Source: DASQFQ01 sp963805525
GTDB lineage: Bacteria > Actinomycetota > Thermoleophilia > Solirubrobacterales > Solirubrobacteraceae
Direction: 5' to 3'
DNA length: 64,000 bases
NCBI GenBank assembly: GCA_963805525.1
Contig: CAWDUT010000006.1
Coordinates: 62,001-126,000, forward strand
Shown: positions 22,265-31,589 of the stretch, piece after piece
How the letters are laid out: each line of letters opens with the position of its first letter
Numbering within the stretch: position 1 is the first letter of the stretch
The notes under the pieces: model-generated
Seen by the model: the letters and a program-made list of their open reading frames with translations, nothing else
Database searches by the model: none
What the model was told of the DNA's origin: nothing
Program-made: the position numbers and the translations under genes

Positions 22265-24964
22265 ATGAGGGAGCGCATCCTCGGCCGCGGCGCGGAGCTG
22301 CAGCAGATCGGTGCGCTGCTCGCGGACGAGACGCCGGCCGGCCGGGCGCTCGTGCTCACCGGCGACGCCGGGGTCGGCAAGACGACGATCTGGGAGGAGG
22401 GCGTCAGGCTGGCCGGCGAGCGCGGCCTGCGCGTGCTGGCCGCGCGGCCCGCGGAGGCCGAGGCGGCGCTGCCGTTCGCGGCGCTCGGCGACGTGCTCGG
22501 CGGGGTCGTCGACGCGGTCGCGCTGCCGCGGCCGCAGCGTGCCGCGCTCGATCGCGCGCTCCAGCGCGCCGACGCGGACGAGCCGGCCGCGCAGCTCGCG
22601 GTCTCGCGCGCCGCGCTCGGGCTGCTGCAGGGGCTGGTGCGCGACGGGCCGCTGGTGGTGGCGGTCGACGACGTGCAGTGGCTCGACGCGCCGACAGAGC
22701 GCGTGCTCGCGTTCGCGTTGCGGCGGCTGACGGAGGTGCCGGCGCGGGCGCTGCTCGCGTGCCGGAGCGCGAACCATCCGCTCGGCCTCCACCGCGCGAC
22801 CCAGGTGAGCGTGGAGCCGCTCTCCGCCGGCGAGCTCGGCGCGCTGCTCCGCGACCGCCTCGGGCTCGACCTCGCCCGCCCGCGGCTGCTCGAGCTGCAC
22901 CGGGCGAGCGGCGGCAACCCGTTCTACGCGCTCGAGATCGGGCGGGCGCTGGACCAGGGCGACCGCGCCGCCGGGCCGCTCCCGGTGCCTGAGAGCCTGG
23001 CCGAGCTGCTGCGCCTGCGGCTCGAGGCGCTCACCGCCGGCGCCCGCGAGGCGGCGCTCTTCACCGCCGCGGCGACGCAGCCGACGTGGCCGCTGATCGA
23101 GCGCGCCGCGGGCGGCACCGACGGGCTGGCGGAGGCGGTCGAAGCCGGTGTCCTGCGGCTCGACGGCGACCGCGTGCGCTTCTCGCACCCGCTGCACGCA
23201 TCGGTCGCCTACGGCTCGGCGGCGCCGTGGGAGCGCAAGCGCGCGCACGCCCGCCTCGCCGAGGCGGCGGCGGACGCGGACGAGCGCGCGCAGCAGCTGT
23301 CCGTCGCCGTCGAGCAGCCGGACGAGGCCGTCGCTGCCGAGCTCGAGCTGGCGGCCGGCGCCGCCGCGGACCGCGGGGCGCCCGAGGCGGCCGCCCGGCT
23401 GGCCGAGCGCGCCGCCGAGCTGACACCCGCCGACGGCGACGCGCGCCGCCGGCGGCTCGCGGCCGCCGCCGAGCACCACGTCGCGTCGGGCGATCCAGCA
23501 CGGGCGCGGGCGATCCTGGACGCGCTCGTCGCCGCGCTCCCCGCCGGTCCCGAGCGCGCGCGGCTCCTGCACCGGCTCGCCGACGCGGTCGACGCCGTCG
23601 CCGACTCCATCCGGCTGTGCGAGCGCGCGCTCGAAGAGGCCGCCGGCGAGCCCGCGCTGTCGGCCGAGATCCACACCGCGCTCGGGGTGTTCACCTGGAT
23701 CGCGGGCGAGCGCGCGCGCTCGGCGGCGCACACGCGCGAGGCGGCGCGCTTCGCGGAGCTGGCCGGCGACGAGTCGCTGCTCGCGATCTCGCTCGCCGAG
23801 GCGTGCCACGCCGACGTGGTGCTCGGCTCGACGTTCCCGCGCGAGGAGATGGACCGCGCGCTGGCGCTCGAGGCGCGCGTCGGGAGCTTCCCGACCTACC
23901 TGCGCCCGAGCTTCCAGCTCGGCGTGATCCTGACCTACACGGACGAGCTCGACGCCGCCCGCCCACTGCTCTCGGCCGAGCTCGCCCGCATGGAGGCGGC
24001 CGGCGACGAGGCGGGCCGCTCGGGCGTGCTCTACCGCCTGTCGGAGCTCGAGCTGCGGGCCGGCAACTGGGGCGCAGCGCACCGGTTCGCACGCGAGGCG
24101 GTCGAGCTCGCCGCGTCGTCGAACCACGAGCAGGAGCAGGCGGTCGTGCTGACCGGGCTGGGCCTCGTGCTCGCCCATCTCGGCCGGCTCGAGGAGGCGT
24201 GCGAGCACGCCGGGGTCGCGCGCGGCCTCGCCCAGGCGTCCGGCGACATGACGATCCGCCAGCGCGCCGAGGCGACGCTCGGGTTCGCCGCGCTGAGCCG
24301 CGGCGACGCTGAGGAGGCGGCGGCCTGGCTCAGCCCGGCCCGCGCCGAGCTGCAGCGGCAGGGCATCGGCGAGCTCTCGATCTCCCAGGTCGTCCAGAAC
24401 GAGATCGAGGCGCTGATCCTGCTCGGGCGGCTGGAGGACGCGGAGGAGGCGATCGCGTTCGTCGAGCAGAAGAACCGCCGGGCGTGGCACGTGGCGGTCG
24501 CGGCGCGCGGGCGCGCGCTGGTGGCCGCGGCCCGCGGCGACCACGACGCGGCCCGCGCGCACGTCGAGCGTGCGCTGCTCGCCCACGAGCGGCTGCCGCA
24601 GCCGTTCGAGCGCGCGCGGACGCTGCTCGCCCAGGGGACGATCGAGCGCCGCGCCAAGCGCCGCGCGGCGGCGCGCGGGGCGCTGACCGCCGCGCTCGAG
24701 CGGTTCGACGAGCTCGGCGCCGCGCGCTGGGCCGAGCAGGCGGCGGCCGAGCTCGCGCGCATCCCGGGCCGCGGCCGCGCGTCGGGAGAGCTGACGGAGA
24801 CCGAGCGGCGGGTCGCCGAGCTCGTCGCCGGCGGCCTCTCGAACAAGGAGGTGGCGGCGCGGCTGTTCGTCAGCGTGCGCGCCGTCGAGGCGAACCTGTC
24901 GAAGGTCTACGCCAAGCTCGGCGTGCGCTCGCGCAGCCAGCTCGCCGCCCGCCTGCGCGGCTAA
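22265..24964 (+). CDS. Large ATP-binding LuxR-family (LAL) transcriptional regulator
   Basis: 899 aa. N-terminal AAA-type ATPase: Walker A GDAGVGKTT (33-41), Walker B PLVVAVDDVQWLD (about 137-149). A long helical TPR-like middle follows, and the C-terminal LuxR HTH (LTETERRVAELVAGGLSNKEVAARLFVSVRAVEANLSKVYAKLGV-type) spans about 840-896. LAL proteins are ATP-dependent transcription activators of the MalT type with varied inducers. It stands alone, transcribed toward the DUF4242-like gene. Target genes unknown. Confidence 0.9.
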   Translation: MRERILGRGAELQQIGALLADETPAGRALVLTGDAGVGKTTIWEEGVRLAGERGLRVLAARPAEAEAALPFAALGDVLGGVVDAVALPRPQRAALDRALQRADADEPAAQLAVSRAALGLLQGLVRDGPLVVAVDDVQWLDAPTERVLAFALRRLTEVPARALLACRSANHPLGLHRATQVSVEPLSAGELGALLRDRLGLDLARPRLLELHRASGGNPFYALEIGRALDQGDRAAGPLPVPESLAELLRLRLEALTAGAREAALFTAAATQPTWPLIERAAGGTDGLAEAVEAGVLRLDGDRVRFSHPLHASVAYGSAAPWERKRAHARLAEAAADADERAQQLSVAVEQPDEAVAAELELAAGAAADRGAPEAAARLAERAAELTPADGDARRRRLAAAAEHHVASGDPARARAILDALVAALPAGPERARLLHRLADAVDAVADSIRLCERALEEAAGEPALSAEIHTALGVFTWIAGERARSAAHTREAARFAELAGDESLLAISLAEACHADVVLGSTFPREEMDRALALEARVGSFPTYLRPSFQLGVILTYTDELDAARPLLSAELARMEAAGDEAGRSGVLYRLSELELRAGNWGAAHRFAREAVELAASSNHEQEQAVVLTGLGLVLAHLGRLEEACEHAGVARGLAQASGDMTIRQRAEATLGFAALSRGDAEEAAAWLSPARAELQRQGIGELSISQVVQNEIEALILLGRLEDAEEAIAFVEQKNRRAWHVAVAARGRALVAAARGDHDAARAHVERALLAHERLPQPFERARTLLAQGTIERRAKRRAAARGALTAALERFDELGAARWAEQAAAELARIPGRGRASGELTETERRVAELVAGGLSNKEVAARLFVSVRAVEANLSKVYAKLGVRSRSQLAARLRG

Positions 24965-24967
24965 AGC

Positions 24968-25013
24968 GTGTGGGATTCCACACTATCCGGAGCAACGCCC
25001 GGCGAAGTAGCGT
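24968..25013 (+). promoter_or_regulatory. Inverted repeat and -10 box before the DUF4242-like gene
   Basis: GTGTGG (24968-24973) and CCACAC (24978-24983) form a 6-bp inverted repeat with a 4-nt spacer directly after the LAL stop. TAGCGT (25008-25013) lies 6 nt before GTG 25020, a leaderless arrangement. The repeat could be a LAL operator or a weak hairpin. Confidence 0.4.
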
Positions 25014-25019
25014 CGGGCC

Positions 25020-25292
25020 GTGGATAGGCCGACGCGCTACACGGTCGAGTTCCGCCTCCCGGAGGGTGGCTGGGCGGACGTGCAGGAGGCCGCGGCCCGC
25101 GCTCGCGAGGCGGCGAGCGAGGGCGACGGCGTGCGCTTCCTGCGCTCGGTGTTCGTCCCCGAGGACGACGCCTGCTTCTTCCTCTACGAGGGCCCGTCGG
25201 CGCAGTCGGTGACCGCCGCTGCGCTGCGAGCGAAGCTCGGCGTGCCGCGCGTCGAAGCCGCGTTGCGAGTGGACGGAGAGGAGACGCCATGA
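25020..25292 (+). CDS. DUF4242-like small protein
   Basis: 90 aa from GTG 25020. The pattern YTVEFRLPEGGWADVQEAAARA ... GVRFLRSVFVPEDDACFFLYEGPSAQSVTAAA matches the DUF4242 group (SCO4226-like ferredoxin-fold proteins, one of which binds nickel), seen here from motif order only. The stop overlaps the start of the secreted repeat protein (ATGA), so the two are co-translated. Cellular role unknown. Confidence 0.7.
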   Translation: MDRPTRYTVEFRLPEGGWADVQEAAARAREAASEGDGVRFLRSVFVPEDDACFFLYEGPSAQSVTAAALRAKLGVPRVEAALRVDGEETP

Positions 25293-27712
25293 CACGGAAG
25301 GCATTGGTGCTGGGCATCCTGGTGGCGCTGCTGGGGTGCGGCTCCGCGCGAGCGGCCGACGACTACCACGTGACCGCCGGCGGCAACCAGGACTGGGCGC
25401 CCCAGAGCGGGGGGTTCGATCAGGACTCGACGACGCAGCTCGACAAGAGCGGCACGATGGCCGACAACGGCAACGCGGTCGGCCACGCCGACTACGACAT
25501 GCAGGCCGGTCCCGGCATCGCGCGCGTCTCGATGCACGGCGATGTCACCGTCCCCTCTGGCCTCTTCGCTCCGTTCAACCCGTCGCTGCAGGCCGTCTCC
25601 GCGACCGAGCTGACCATCGACGGGCCGGCGCCCGAGGTCACCACGTCGCTCAACCTCCACGTCGACGGCTTCATCGACACGCCGGTGTGCGGCGGCGGCC
25701 CCTGCGGCGGGCTGAACGTCCACATCAGCGGCGCCACCGGCACCGTCGGTCGGGCCGACTCGGAGTTCGACACGCTCGGAACCACGCGGGCGAACGGGCT
25801 GGGGCTCGCGTTCGACCCGGTCGCGGGCGGCTTCCACGTGCATGGCGACGTGACGACGGCCGAGTTCGGGCTGCCGACCGGCACGCCGAACGCGATCGGG
25901 ATCGTGCTCGACCTCAGCGGGCGCTTCGCGGGCCATCCCGAGACGTCGACGTTCCGCGGCACGTTCGACGACCCCGGCCAGCGCCTGCAGGTGAGCTACG
26001 CGCCTGACGGGCCGGTGCTCAACCTGCCGGCCGGCTACACGGTCTCGGGCAACGGCGTGGTCAACAACCGCTGGGACGACCCGTTCTCCGAGGACCTCGT
26101 GGTCGACGACTGCGACGACCCGCAGCTCGCCAACGTCACGAACATCCCGGGCAACCTCCTCCTGCGCGCGCTGGACTGCGCCAGCATCACCTTTCCGCAG
26201 CTGACGCACATCGGCGGCGACATCGTGATCGAGGGCGACCACACGCCCCACGTCGCGTTCCCAGGGCCGGTGCTCGTGGACGGCAGCGTACGCGTCGTGG
26301 GCAACGACGGCGGCGGCGTCATCGACATCGGCGACGGCTCGGTCGGAGGAACGATCGACGTCAGCGGCAACGACGGCGACCTGACGATCGATGCCGGCTC
26401 GGTCGGCGGGGCGATCGACGTGAGCGGCACGGGCGGTGACCTGACGATCGACACCGGATCGGTCGGCGGCGCGATCGACGTGAGCGGCACGGGCGGTGAC
26501 CTGACGATCGACACCGGATCGGTCGGCGGCGCGATCGACGTGAGCGGCACCGGCGGCGACCTCACCATCGACCCGGGCACCGTCGACGGCGACCTCGACC
26601 TCAGCGACAATCCCGACGCCGGCGTCGTCGACATCGGGAACGGGCAAGTCGGCGGTGACCTGATCATCACCGACGACGGCACCGCGGTGGTGAACGCGAA
26701 CGACACGCTCACCGTCAGCGGCGACGCGACGGTCGAGACCGACGGCGGCGGGATGCTGGACCTCTCCGGCGTCGAGGCCGACGGCGACGAGACCGTCGTC
26801 GCCGACGGCGCGGACGGCGTGCAGGCCGACACCGCGGGCGGGACGACCGACGTGTCGATCGGCGGCGGCACGGCGGCGATGCACGTCGTGCTGCCCGACG
26901 GCGCGTTCGACGAGCCGGCGGCGTTCACGATCACCCGCGGCGGGGACGATCCGGCCGAGGGCGGCGTCGACCCGGTCGCCGGCTACGCGTTCGCGTTCGC
27001 AGTGCCGACGCTCGCCGCCGACGCCCGGCTGTCGTTCACGATCGACCTGGCCACGCTCGACGCGGCGACCCGCGCGGCGCTGCTGGCCGGGATCCGCTCG
27101 GGGAACGCGACGATCGCGACCAAGGGCGACGCGGCCGGCGCGGCGTACCAGGCGTTCGCCCGCTGCACGGGCACGCAGACGCCGGAGGCCGACGGGTGCG
27201 TCGCCGTGACGCTCGAGGGGAGCGGGCCCGATCGCGCGCGCTTCGACGGGATCGCCGGGCATTTCTCGAAGTGGGCGGTTGCACTCGTGAGCGCGCCGAA
27301 GGGGCCGCCCTCGGGTGGTGGCGGAGCGCCCGGCGGCGGCACGCCGCCCGTCGGCCCGACCGCGGCCCAGATCCGAGCGCTGCTCCGCAAGCAGATCGTC
27401 CCGCGCGGCAAGGCGGCGAGGATCCGCGCGCTGCTGCGCAAGCACGGTTACCGCCTGCGGCTCCGCGCGCTGACCGCCGGCACTGCGACGGTCCGCTGGG
27501 TCCTCGTGCGCAAGGGCAAGACGATCGTGGCCGCCGGCGGCCGGCACCGCTACGCCGCGGCCGGCAGCGCGGTGATCAGGATGAAGCTCACCGCCGCGGG
27601 CCGCCGGCAGCTGCGGCATGCGAAGCGCCTCCGCCTCCGGGCCGAGGGGACGTTCAAGCCCGTCCCCTCGGCGCCGGTGACGGCGGCGCGGCGGTTCAAG
27701 CTCAGGCGTTGA
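25289..27712 (+). CDS. Large secreted repeat protein (beta-helix-like) with C-terminal basic module
   Basis: 807 aa. Export signal 1-23 (ALVLGILVALLGCGSARA); LLGC could be a weak lipobox. Residues about 350-430 hold four or five 20-residue repeats with the pattern GSVGGxIDVSGxxGDLTID, which suggest a stacked beta-helix. Earlier and later parts are also Asp/Gly-rich. After a Gly/Pro linker (SGGGGAPGGG, about 672) comes a basic module with duplicated RIRALLRK and TAGTATVRWVLVRKG, a design that recurs in secreted proteins of this lineage. Probably cell-surface; function unknown. Its 3' end overlaps the convergent epimerase by 11 nt. Confidence 0.78.
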   Translation: MTRKALVLGILVALLGCGSARAADDYHVTAGGNQDWAPQSGGFDQDSTTQLDKSGTMADNGNAVGHADYDMQAGPGIARVSMHGDVTVPSGLFAPFNPSLQAVSATELTIDGPAPEVTTSLNLHVDGFIDTPVCGGGPCGGLNVHISGATGTVGRADSEFDTLGTTRANGLGLAFDPVAGGFHVHGDVTTAEFGLPTGTPNAIGIVLDLSGRFAGHPETSTFRGTFDDPGQRLQVSYAPDGPVLNLPAGYTVSGNGVVNNRWDDPFSEDLVVDDCDDPQLANVTNIPGNLLLRALDCASITFPQLTHIGGDIVIEGDHTPHVAFPGPVLVDGSVRVVGNDGGGVIDIGDGSVGGTIDVSGNDGDLTIDAGSVGGAIDVSGTGGDLTIDTGSVGGAIDVSGTGGDLTIDTGSVGGAIDVSGTGGDLTIDPGTVDGDLDLSDNPDAGVVDIGNGQVGGDLIITDDGTAVVNANDTLTVSGDATVETDGGGMLDLSGVEADGDETVVADGADGVQADTAGGTTDVSIGGGTAAMHVVLPDGAFDEPAAFTITRGGDDPAEGGVDPVAGYAFAFAVPTLAADARLSFTIDLATLDAATRAALLAGIRSGNATIATKGDAAGAAYQAFARCTGTQTPEADGCVAVTLEGSGPDRARFDGIAGHFSKWAVALVSAPKGPPSGGGGAPGGGTPPVGPTAAQIRALLRKQIVPRGKAARIRALLRKHGYRLRLRALTAGTATVRWVLVRKGKTIVAAGGRHRYAAAGSAVIRMKLTAAGRRQLRHAKRLRLRAEGTFKPVPSAPVTAARRFKLRR
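26336..26635 (+). repeat. 60-bp in-frame tandem repeats
   Basis: Five units of exactly 60 bp start at 26336, 26396, 26456, 26516 and 26576. Units two and three differ at only two or three bases, unit four drifts in its second half, and units one and five are more diverged. Every unit keeps the reading frame, so copy number can change by slippage or recombination without breaking the protein. Confidence 0.9.
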
Positions 27713-28586
27713 CGGCAGAGTCGTAGGCGCCCGCCTCGAGATCCTCGAGCAGGCCCAGGTGCGTCGGCGACCACCCGAGCAGCTCGCGCGTCAGCTCGCT
27801 CGAGGCGACCATGCCCATGGCGAAGAACCCGCCGATCCACCCGAAGTGCTCGGCGGCATCCGCGGCCGGGATCGACTGCGCCGGCACGCCGATCGACCGG
27901 CCGATGGCCTCGGCGATCTCGCGGGTCGGGATGCCCTGCTCGGCGGCGGCGTGCAGCACCGTCCCGGCGGGCGCCGACTCGACCGCGAGGCGGACCAGCG
28001 CCGCGGCGTCGAGGCGGTGCACCGCGGGCCAGTGGTTGGCGCCGTCGTCGATGTAGCCCGCGACGCCGGTGCGCCGCGCGGCCTCGACGAGCACGGCCAC
28101 GAACCCGTAGTCGCCGTGCCCGTGCACGGTCGGCGCGAACCGCACGACGATCGAGCGGACGCCGCGGTCGGCCAGGGCCAGCGTCGCCGCGGCGTTCGCG
28201 AGACGGGGATGGCCGGCCGGGTCGGGCCGGTCGTCCTCGGTCGCGACGCCGATCAGGCCCGAGGCGATGACGAGCGCGCCGCCGCTCTCGGCCAGCACGT
28301 CGCCGAACGTCTCGATCGCGCGCCGGTCGAGCTCGGCCGCCTCGGCCATCTGCGAGAAGTCGTGGCGGTAGCCGAGGTGGACGACGGCGTCCGCGCCGGC
28401 GGCACCGGAGCGGAGCGAGTCGAGATCCTCGAGGGTGCCGCGATGGACCTCGGCGCCGAGCGCCGCGACCGTCTCGGCCGAGCTGTCGGAGCGGGCGAGG
28501 CCGAGCACGTTGTGGCCGGCGGCGAGCAGCTCGGGTACGACGGCCGATCCGATCCAGCCGGATGCTCCGGTGACGAAGACGCGCAT
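27702..28586 (-). CDS. NAD-dependent epimerase/dehydratase family protein (SDR)
   Basis: 294 aa extended or atypical SDR: FVTGASGWIGSAVVPELLAAGH (4-25) is the NAD(P)-binding loop, followed by DAVVHLGYRHDF and IASGLIG; no clear YxxxK is seen, with Arg/Tyr-poor segments near 165-175. Such proteins reduce or epimerise small carbonyls or nucleotide sugars. Shine-Dalgarno AGGAGG precedes ATG 28586. Divergent from, and likely repressed by, the TetR protein next door. Confidence 0.82.
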   Translation of the reverse strand: MRVFVTGASGWIGSAVVPELLAAGHNVLGLARSDSSAETVAALGAEVHRGTLEDLDSLRSGAAGADAVVHLGYRHDFSQMAEAAELDRRAIETFGDVLAESGGALVIASGLIGVATEDDRPDPAGHPRLANAAATLALADRGVRSIVVRFAPTVHGHGDYGFVAVLVEAARRTGVAGYIDDGANHWPAVHRLDAAALVRLAVESAPAGTVLHAAAEQGIPTREIAEAIGRSIGVPAQSIPAADAAEHFGWIGGFFAMGMVASSELTRELLGWSPTHLGLLEDLEAGAYDSAVNA

Positions 28587-28610
28587 GGGGGAACCTCCTG
28601 GGGGGAAGAA

Positions 28611-28674
28611 GTGATGTCACGTGATGACATCACTACCGTAGCACGCTGATGTCACATTGTGTCATCACTATGCT
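28611..28674. promoter_or_regulatory. Divergent epimerase/TetR control region with two operators
   Basis: Operator 1: GTGATGTCA (28611-28619) and TGACATCAC (28625-28633), perfect 9-bp arms, 5-nt spacer. Operator 2: TGATGTCAC (28647-28655) and GTGTCATCA (28659-28667), 8 of 9 pairs. The minus-strand -10 TACGGT (28640-28635) lies between them; the plus-strand -10 TATGCT (28669-28674) lies just past operator 2 and 6 nt before GTG 28681. Two copies of the same palindrome at both promoters point to TetR repression of both genes. Confidence 0.65.
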
Positions 28675-28680
28675 TGCAGC

Positions 28681-29247
28681 GTGGCCCGATGGCAGCCAGA
28701 CGCCCGCGGCCGGCTCGGGGAGGCGGCGATGGAGCTCTATGCCGAGCGCGGCTACGAGCAGACCACCGTCGCGGAGATCGCCCAGCGCGCCGGCCTGACC
28801 GCGCGGACGTTCTTCCGCTACTTCGCCGACAAGCGCGAGGTGCTCTTCGCCGGCTCCGAGGCGCTCGGCGAGCAGCTCGACACCGTGCTCGCCGCCGCGC
28901 CCGCCTCGGCCACCCCGCTCGCCGCCGTGGCCGAAGCGCTCGGCGCGGTCGCCGAGACGATCGGCCAGGACCGCGACTTCTCCCGCCGCCGCCAGGCGGT
29001 CATCTCCGCGAACGCCGAGCTGCAGGAGCGCGAGCTCATCAAGCTCGCGGGCTGGTCGGCCGCGCTGACCGACGGGCTGGTGCGCCGCGGCGTCGACGAG
29101 CCGACCGCGAGCCTCGCCGCCCACACCGGCGCCGCCGCCTTCCGCGTCGCGTTCGAGCGGTGGCTCGCCGACCCCGGAGACCGGTCCCTCGCGGACACCC
29201 TGCGCGACTCGTTCGAGCAGCTCAGCGCCGTCATCGCCGGGGGCTGA
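28681..29247 (+). CDS. TetR-family transcriptional regulator
   Basis: 188 aa from GTG 28681, leaderless after TATGCT. N-terminal HTH (MELYAERGYEQTTVAEIAQRAGLTARTFFRYFADKREVLF) at about 17-56, then an all-helical ligand domain. A start at TTG 28657 would run into operator 2. Likely a local repressor of the epimerase gene and itself; the inducer is unknown. Confidence 0.9.
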   Translation: MARWQPDARGRLGEAAMELYAERGYEQTTVAEIAQRAGLTARTFFRYFADKREVLFAGSEALGEQLDTVLAAAPASATPLAAVAEALGAVAETIGQDRDFSRRRQAVISANAELQERELIKLAGWSAALTDGLVRRGVDEPTASLAAHTGAAAFRVAFERWLADPGDRSLADTLRDSFEQLSAVIAGG

Positions 29248-29293
29248 CGCCCATCGGGCACAGCGGCCCGGCCGACTTTGTACCGGTGGAGGG

Positions 29294-29323
29294 TTGACAC
29301 GGTGTCCGCCGGGATGGTGTGGT
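29294..29323 (+). promoter_or_regulatory. Candidate promoter of the SpdH-like gene
   Basis: A perfect TTGACA (29294-29299) is followed after 18 nt by TGTGGT (29318-29323), a weak -10. Transcription would start near 29330 and give a short leader with GGAGGA before ATG 29356. Confidence 0.4.
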
Positions 29324-29355
29324 CGGTATGCCAAGGCGGAGAACGGAGGATGGGG

Positions 29356-31584
29356 ATGAGCGACCAGGACGAGCGCGAGCTGCGGGAAGAGAAGGACGGG
29401 ATCACCCGTCGCGACTTCCTCGATGGGGCCGCGGTCAGCGCCGCCGGGCTCGCCGCCGCGGCCGCCTTCCCGGGGCTGACCGGCGCCGAGGCGATGGCGC
29501 ACACGAACGGAGGCGATGCGCCGCTGCCGCCCGGCTACTACCCGCCGACCCTCAGCGACCCGTACACCGGCGAGCCGGCCCAGGTGATCCGGCGCACGAT
29601 CAAGATCGACGGCCCGCCGCCGTCGAAGCCGTCGCAGATCCACTCCACCAAGGGCGGCCCCGGCATTCACGCGCACGTCAAGGACACGCGCGAGAAGTAC
29701 GACTGCGTGATCGTCGGCGCCGGCGCGAGCGGGATCTCGGCCGCGAAGTGGTACCAGGACCGCTTCGGCCCGGACAAGAAGATCCTCATCATCGACCAGC
29801 TGCCGGACTTCGGCGGCCACTCCCACCGCAACGAGTTCCACGTCCCCAACGCGGCCAACGGCGGCGCCGACGTGATGACGCTCCGCAACGGCGGCACCGT
29901 CAACCTCGACAGTATCGGCACCTGGGGCCAGGACGCCCCGGGCGGGATCCCCGGCTCGTACGGGCAGCACGCGGTCGACTTCCTCAACTGGGCGGGCGTC
30001 GACTTCACGAGCGCCACCCCGTGGCAGAACGGCGGCGCCGCCGGCATCCCCGCCTCCTACGGCCTCTACCAGCGGCTGCTCTTCCCGGCCGCCGAGTTCG
30101 GCACCGACCACGTGATCCCGGCCCGCAACGCCGGGCCGTTCGCGGGCCTCGAGCCCGCCACGGCGGCCGGGTGGTCGGCGTTCCTCGCGCGCACGCCCTA
30201 CTCGGACGCCGCGCGCGCCGCCATCCTGCGCGTCCAGACCGCGGACGAGGACTTCCTCGCCAACGCGCCCGGCGCCCCGCTCACGCAGCAGCAGAAGCGC
30301 GAGTACCTCACCTCGATCACCTACAAGCAGTACCTCGTCAACCACGCGGGCGTCAACGACGAGGCGTTCTTCGGCGAGTACTGGCGCGGCTCGGGCGGCC
30401 TGCTCGGCGCCGGCGGTCAGGCGGTCTCCGCGGCCGACTGCTGGATCCTCGGGCGCCCCGGCTTCCCGGACGGCGTCGGCCTCGGCGACACGGACGACAT
30501 CCAGCTGGCCGGCATCGGGCGCACCCCGTACCAGGACTCGCGCTCGACCGGCGACCCGTCGCGCCAGTGGCCGGACGGCAACACGTCGCTGCTGCGCCTC
30601 GCGCTCAGCAAGCTGATCCCCAACGCGTTCCCGAACGTCGACGTCGGCGACGGCCCGAACCGCCCCGACCAGCTCAGCATCGTGAAGGCGCAAGCCGTCT
30701 ACCCGGAGCTCGACAACCCGCGCAACGGCGTGCGGATCCGGCTGAACTCGACGGTGTTCAACGTCGAGCCGTGCAAGGACCGCAAGGGCTATTCGCCGGT
30801 CGACTACGTGCTCAACCGCGTGCCGGGGACGGAGCGGCACCACCACCATCACGGCAACGGCAAGAACGAGGGCCGGCGCGTGTGGGCGCGGCACGTCGTC
30901 ATGGCGTGCTGGAACCGCGTGACCGCGCACGTCGTCGACGGGCTGCCGAAGAAGCAGGTCGAGGGCCTCTGCTACGCCCGCAAGGTGCCGCTGATCTACG
31001 GGCGCGCGGCGCTGAACAACTGGCAGGCGTTCGCCGACGCGAAGGTCGCCAGCATCAGCCCGCGCGGAACGAGCCTGTTCTGGGACAGCCTGAGCGTCAG
31101 CGCGGGAGCCGGCTTCGGGCCGAGCGCGACGCCGGGCAAGTACTACGGGCCGACACCGAACCAGCCGCCGAGCGCGCCCGCGCAGCTGACGTTCACAGTC
31201 GTGCCGAACCACCCCGACGCGGTGCCGCAGCTGTTCGCGTACTCGACCGGCCAGCAGATGCTGCGCGAGCGGACCTGGCCCGAGCTCGAGGACTCGGTGA
31301 TCGACGTGATCGACCGCGTCGTGAACAAGGAGGGCGGCGACTTCGACCCCGAGCGCGACATCGCGGACTGGAAGATCAACCGCTGGAGCTACGGCTACGC
31401 GCACGAGCTGACCTCGACGTTCGACCCGTCGCTCTACGGGCCGGTCCAGGGCCAGCCGCAGTACGCGGGGCGCCAGCCGTTCCGCAACGTCGCGATCGCG
31501 AACTCCGACTCGGAGGCGTTCGCGTACACCCACAGCGCGATCAACGAGGCGTACCGGGCGGTGCAGGACCTGCCGCCGCTCTGA
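29356..31584 (+). CDS. Tat-exported FAD-dependent oxidoreductase (spermidine dehydrogenase-like)
   Basis: 742 aa from ATG 29356 (GGAGGA 5 nt upstream; ATG 29350 is possible). Twin-arginine motif ITRRDFLDGAAV (17-28) with a following hydrophobic stretch shows folded export. FAD-binding CVIVGAGASGISAAKWY (117-133), then DFGGHSHRNEF, typical of the SpdH group of NAD(P)/FAD proteins that oxidise polyamines. A His-rich loop HHHHHGNGKN lies near residue 498. The next gene starts 5 nt after its stop. Substrate assignment to polyamine is by family resemblance only. Confidence 0.83.
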   Translation: MSDQDERELREEKDGITRRDFLDGAAVSAAGLAAAAAFPGLTGAEAMAHTNGGDAPLPPGYYPPTLSDPYTGEPAQVIRRTIKIDGPPPSKPSQIHSTKGGPGIHAHVKDTREKYDCVIVGAGASGISAAKWYQDRFGPDKKILIIDQLPDFGGHSHRNEFHVPNAANGGADVMTLRNGGTVNLDSIGTWGQDAPGGIPGSYGQHAVDFLNWAGVDFTSATPWQNGGAAGIPASYGLYQRLLFPAAEFGTDHVIPARNAGPFAGLEPATAAGWSAFLARTPYSDAARAAILRVQTADEDFLANAPGAPLTQQQKREYLTSITYKQYLVNHAGVNDEAFFGEYWRGSGGLLGAGGQAVSAADCWILGRPGFPDGVGLGDTDDIQLAGIGRTPYQDSRSTGDPSRQWPDGNTSLLRLALSKLIPNAFPNVDVGDGPNRPDQLSIVKAQAVYPELDNPRNGVRIRLNSTVFNVEPCKDRKGYSPVDYVLNRVPGTERHHHHHGNGKNEGRRVWARHVVMACWNRVTAHVVDGLPKKQVEGLCYARKVPLIYGRAALNNWQAFADAKVASISPRGTSLFWDSLSVSAGAGFGPSATPGKYYGPTPNQPPSAPAQLTFTVVPNHPDAVPQLFAYSTGQQMLRERTWPELEDSVIDVIDRVVNKEGGDFDPERDIADWKINRWSYGYAHELTSTFDPSLYGPVQGQPQYAGRQPFRNVAIANSDSEAFAYTHSAINEAYRAVQDLPPL

Positions 31585-31589
31585 GCCCG

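Noticed and set aside
26336..26635. Regular 60-bp repeats as a CRISPR-like array
   Set aside because: Repeats are contiguous without spacers and keep a reading frame; they encode protein repeats.
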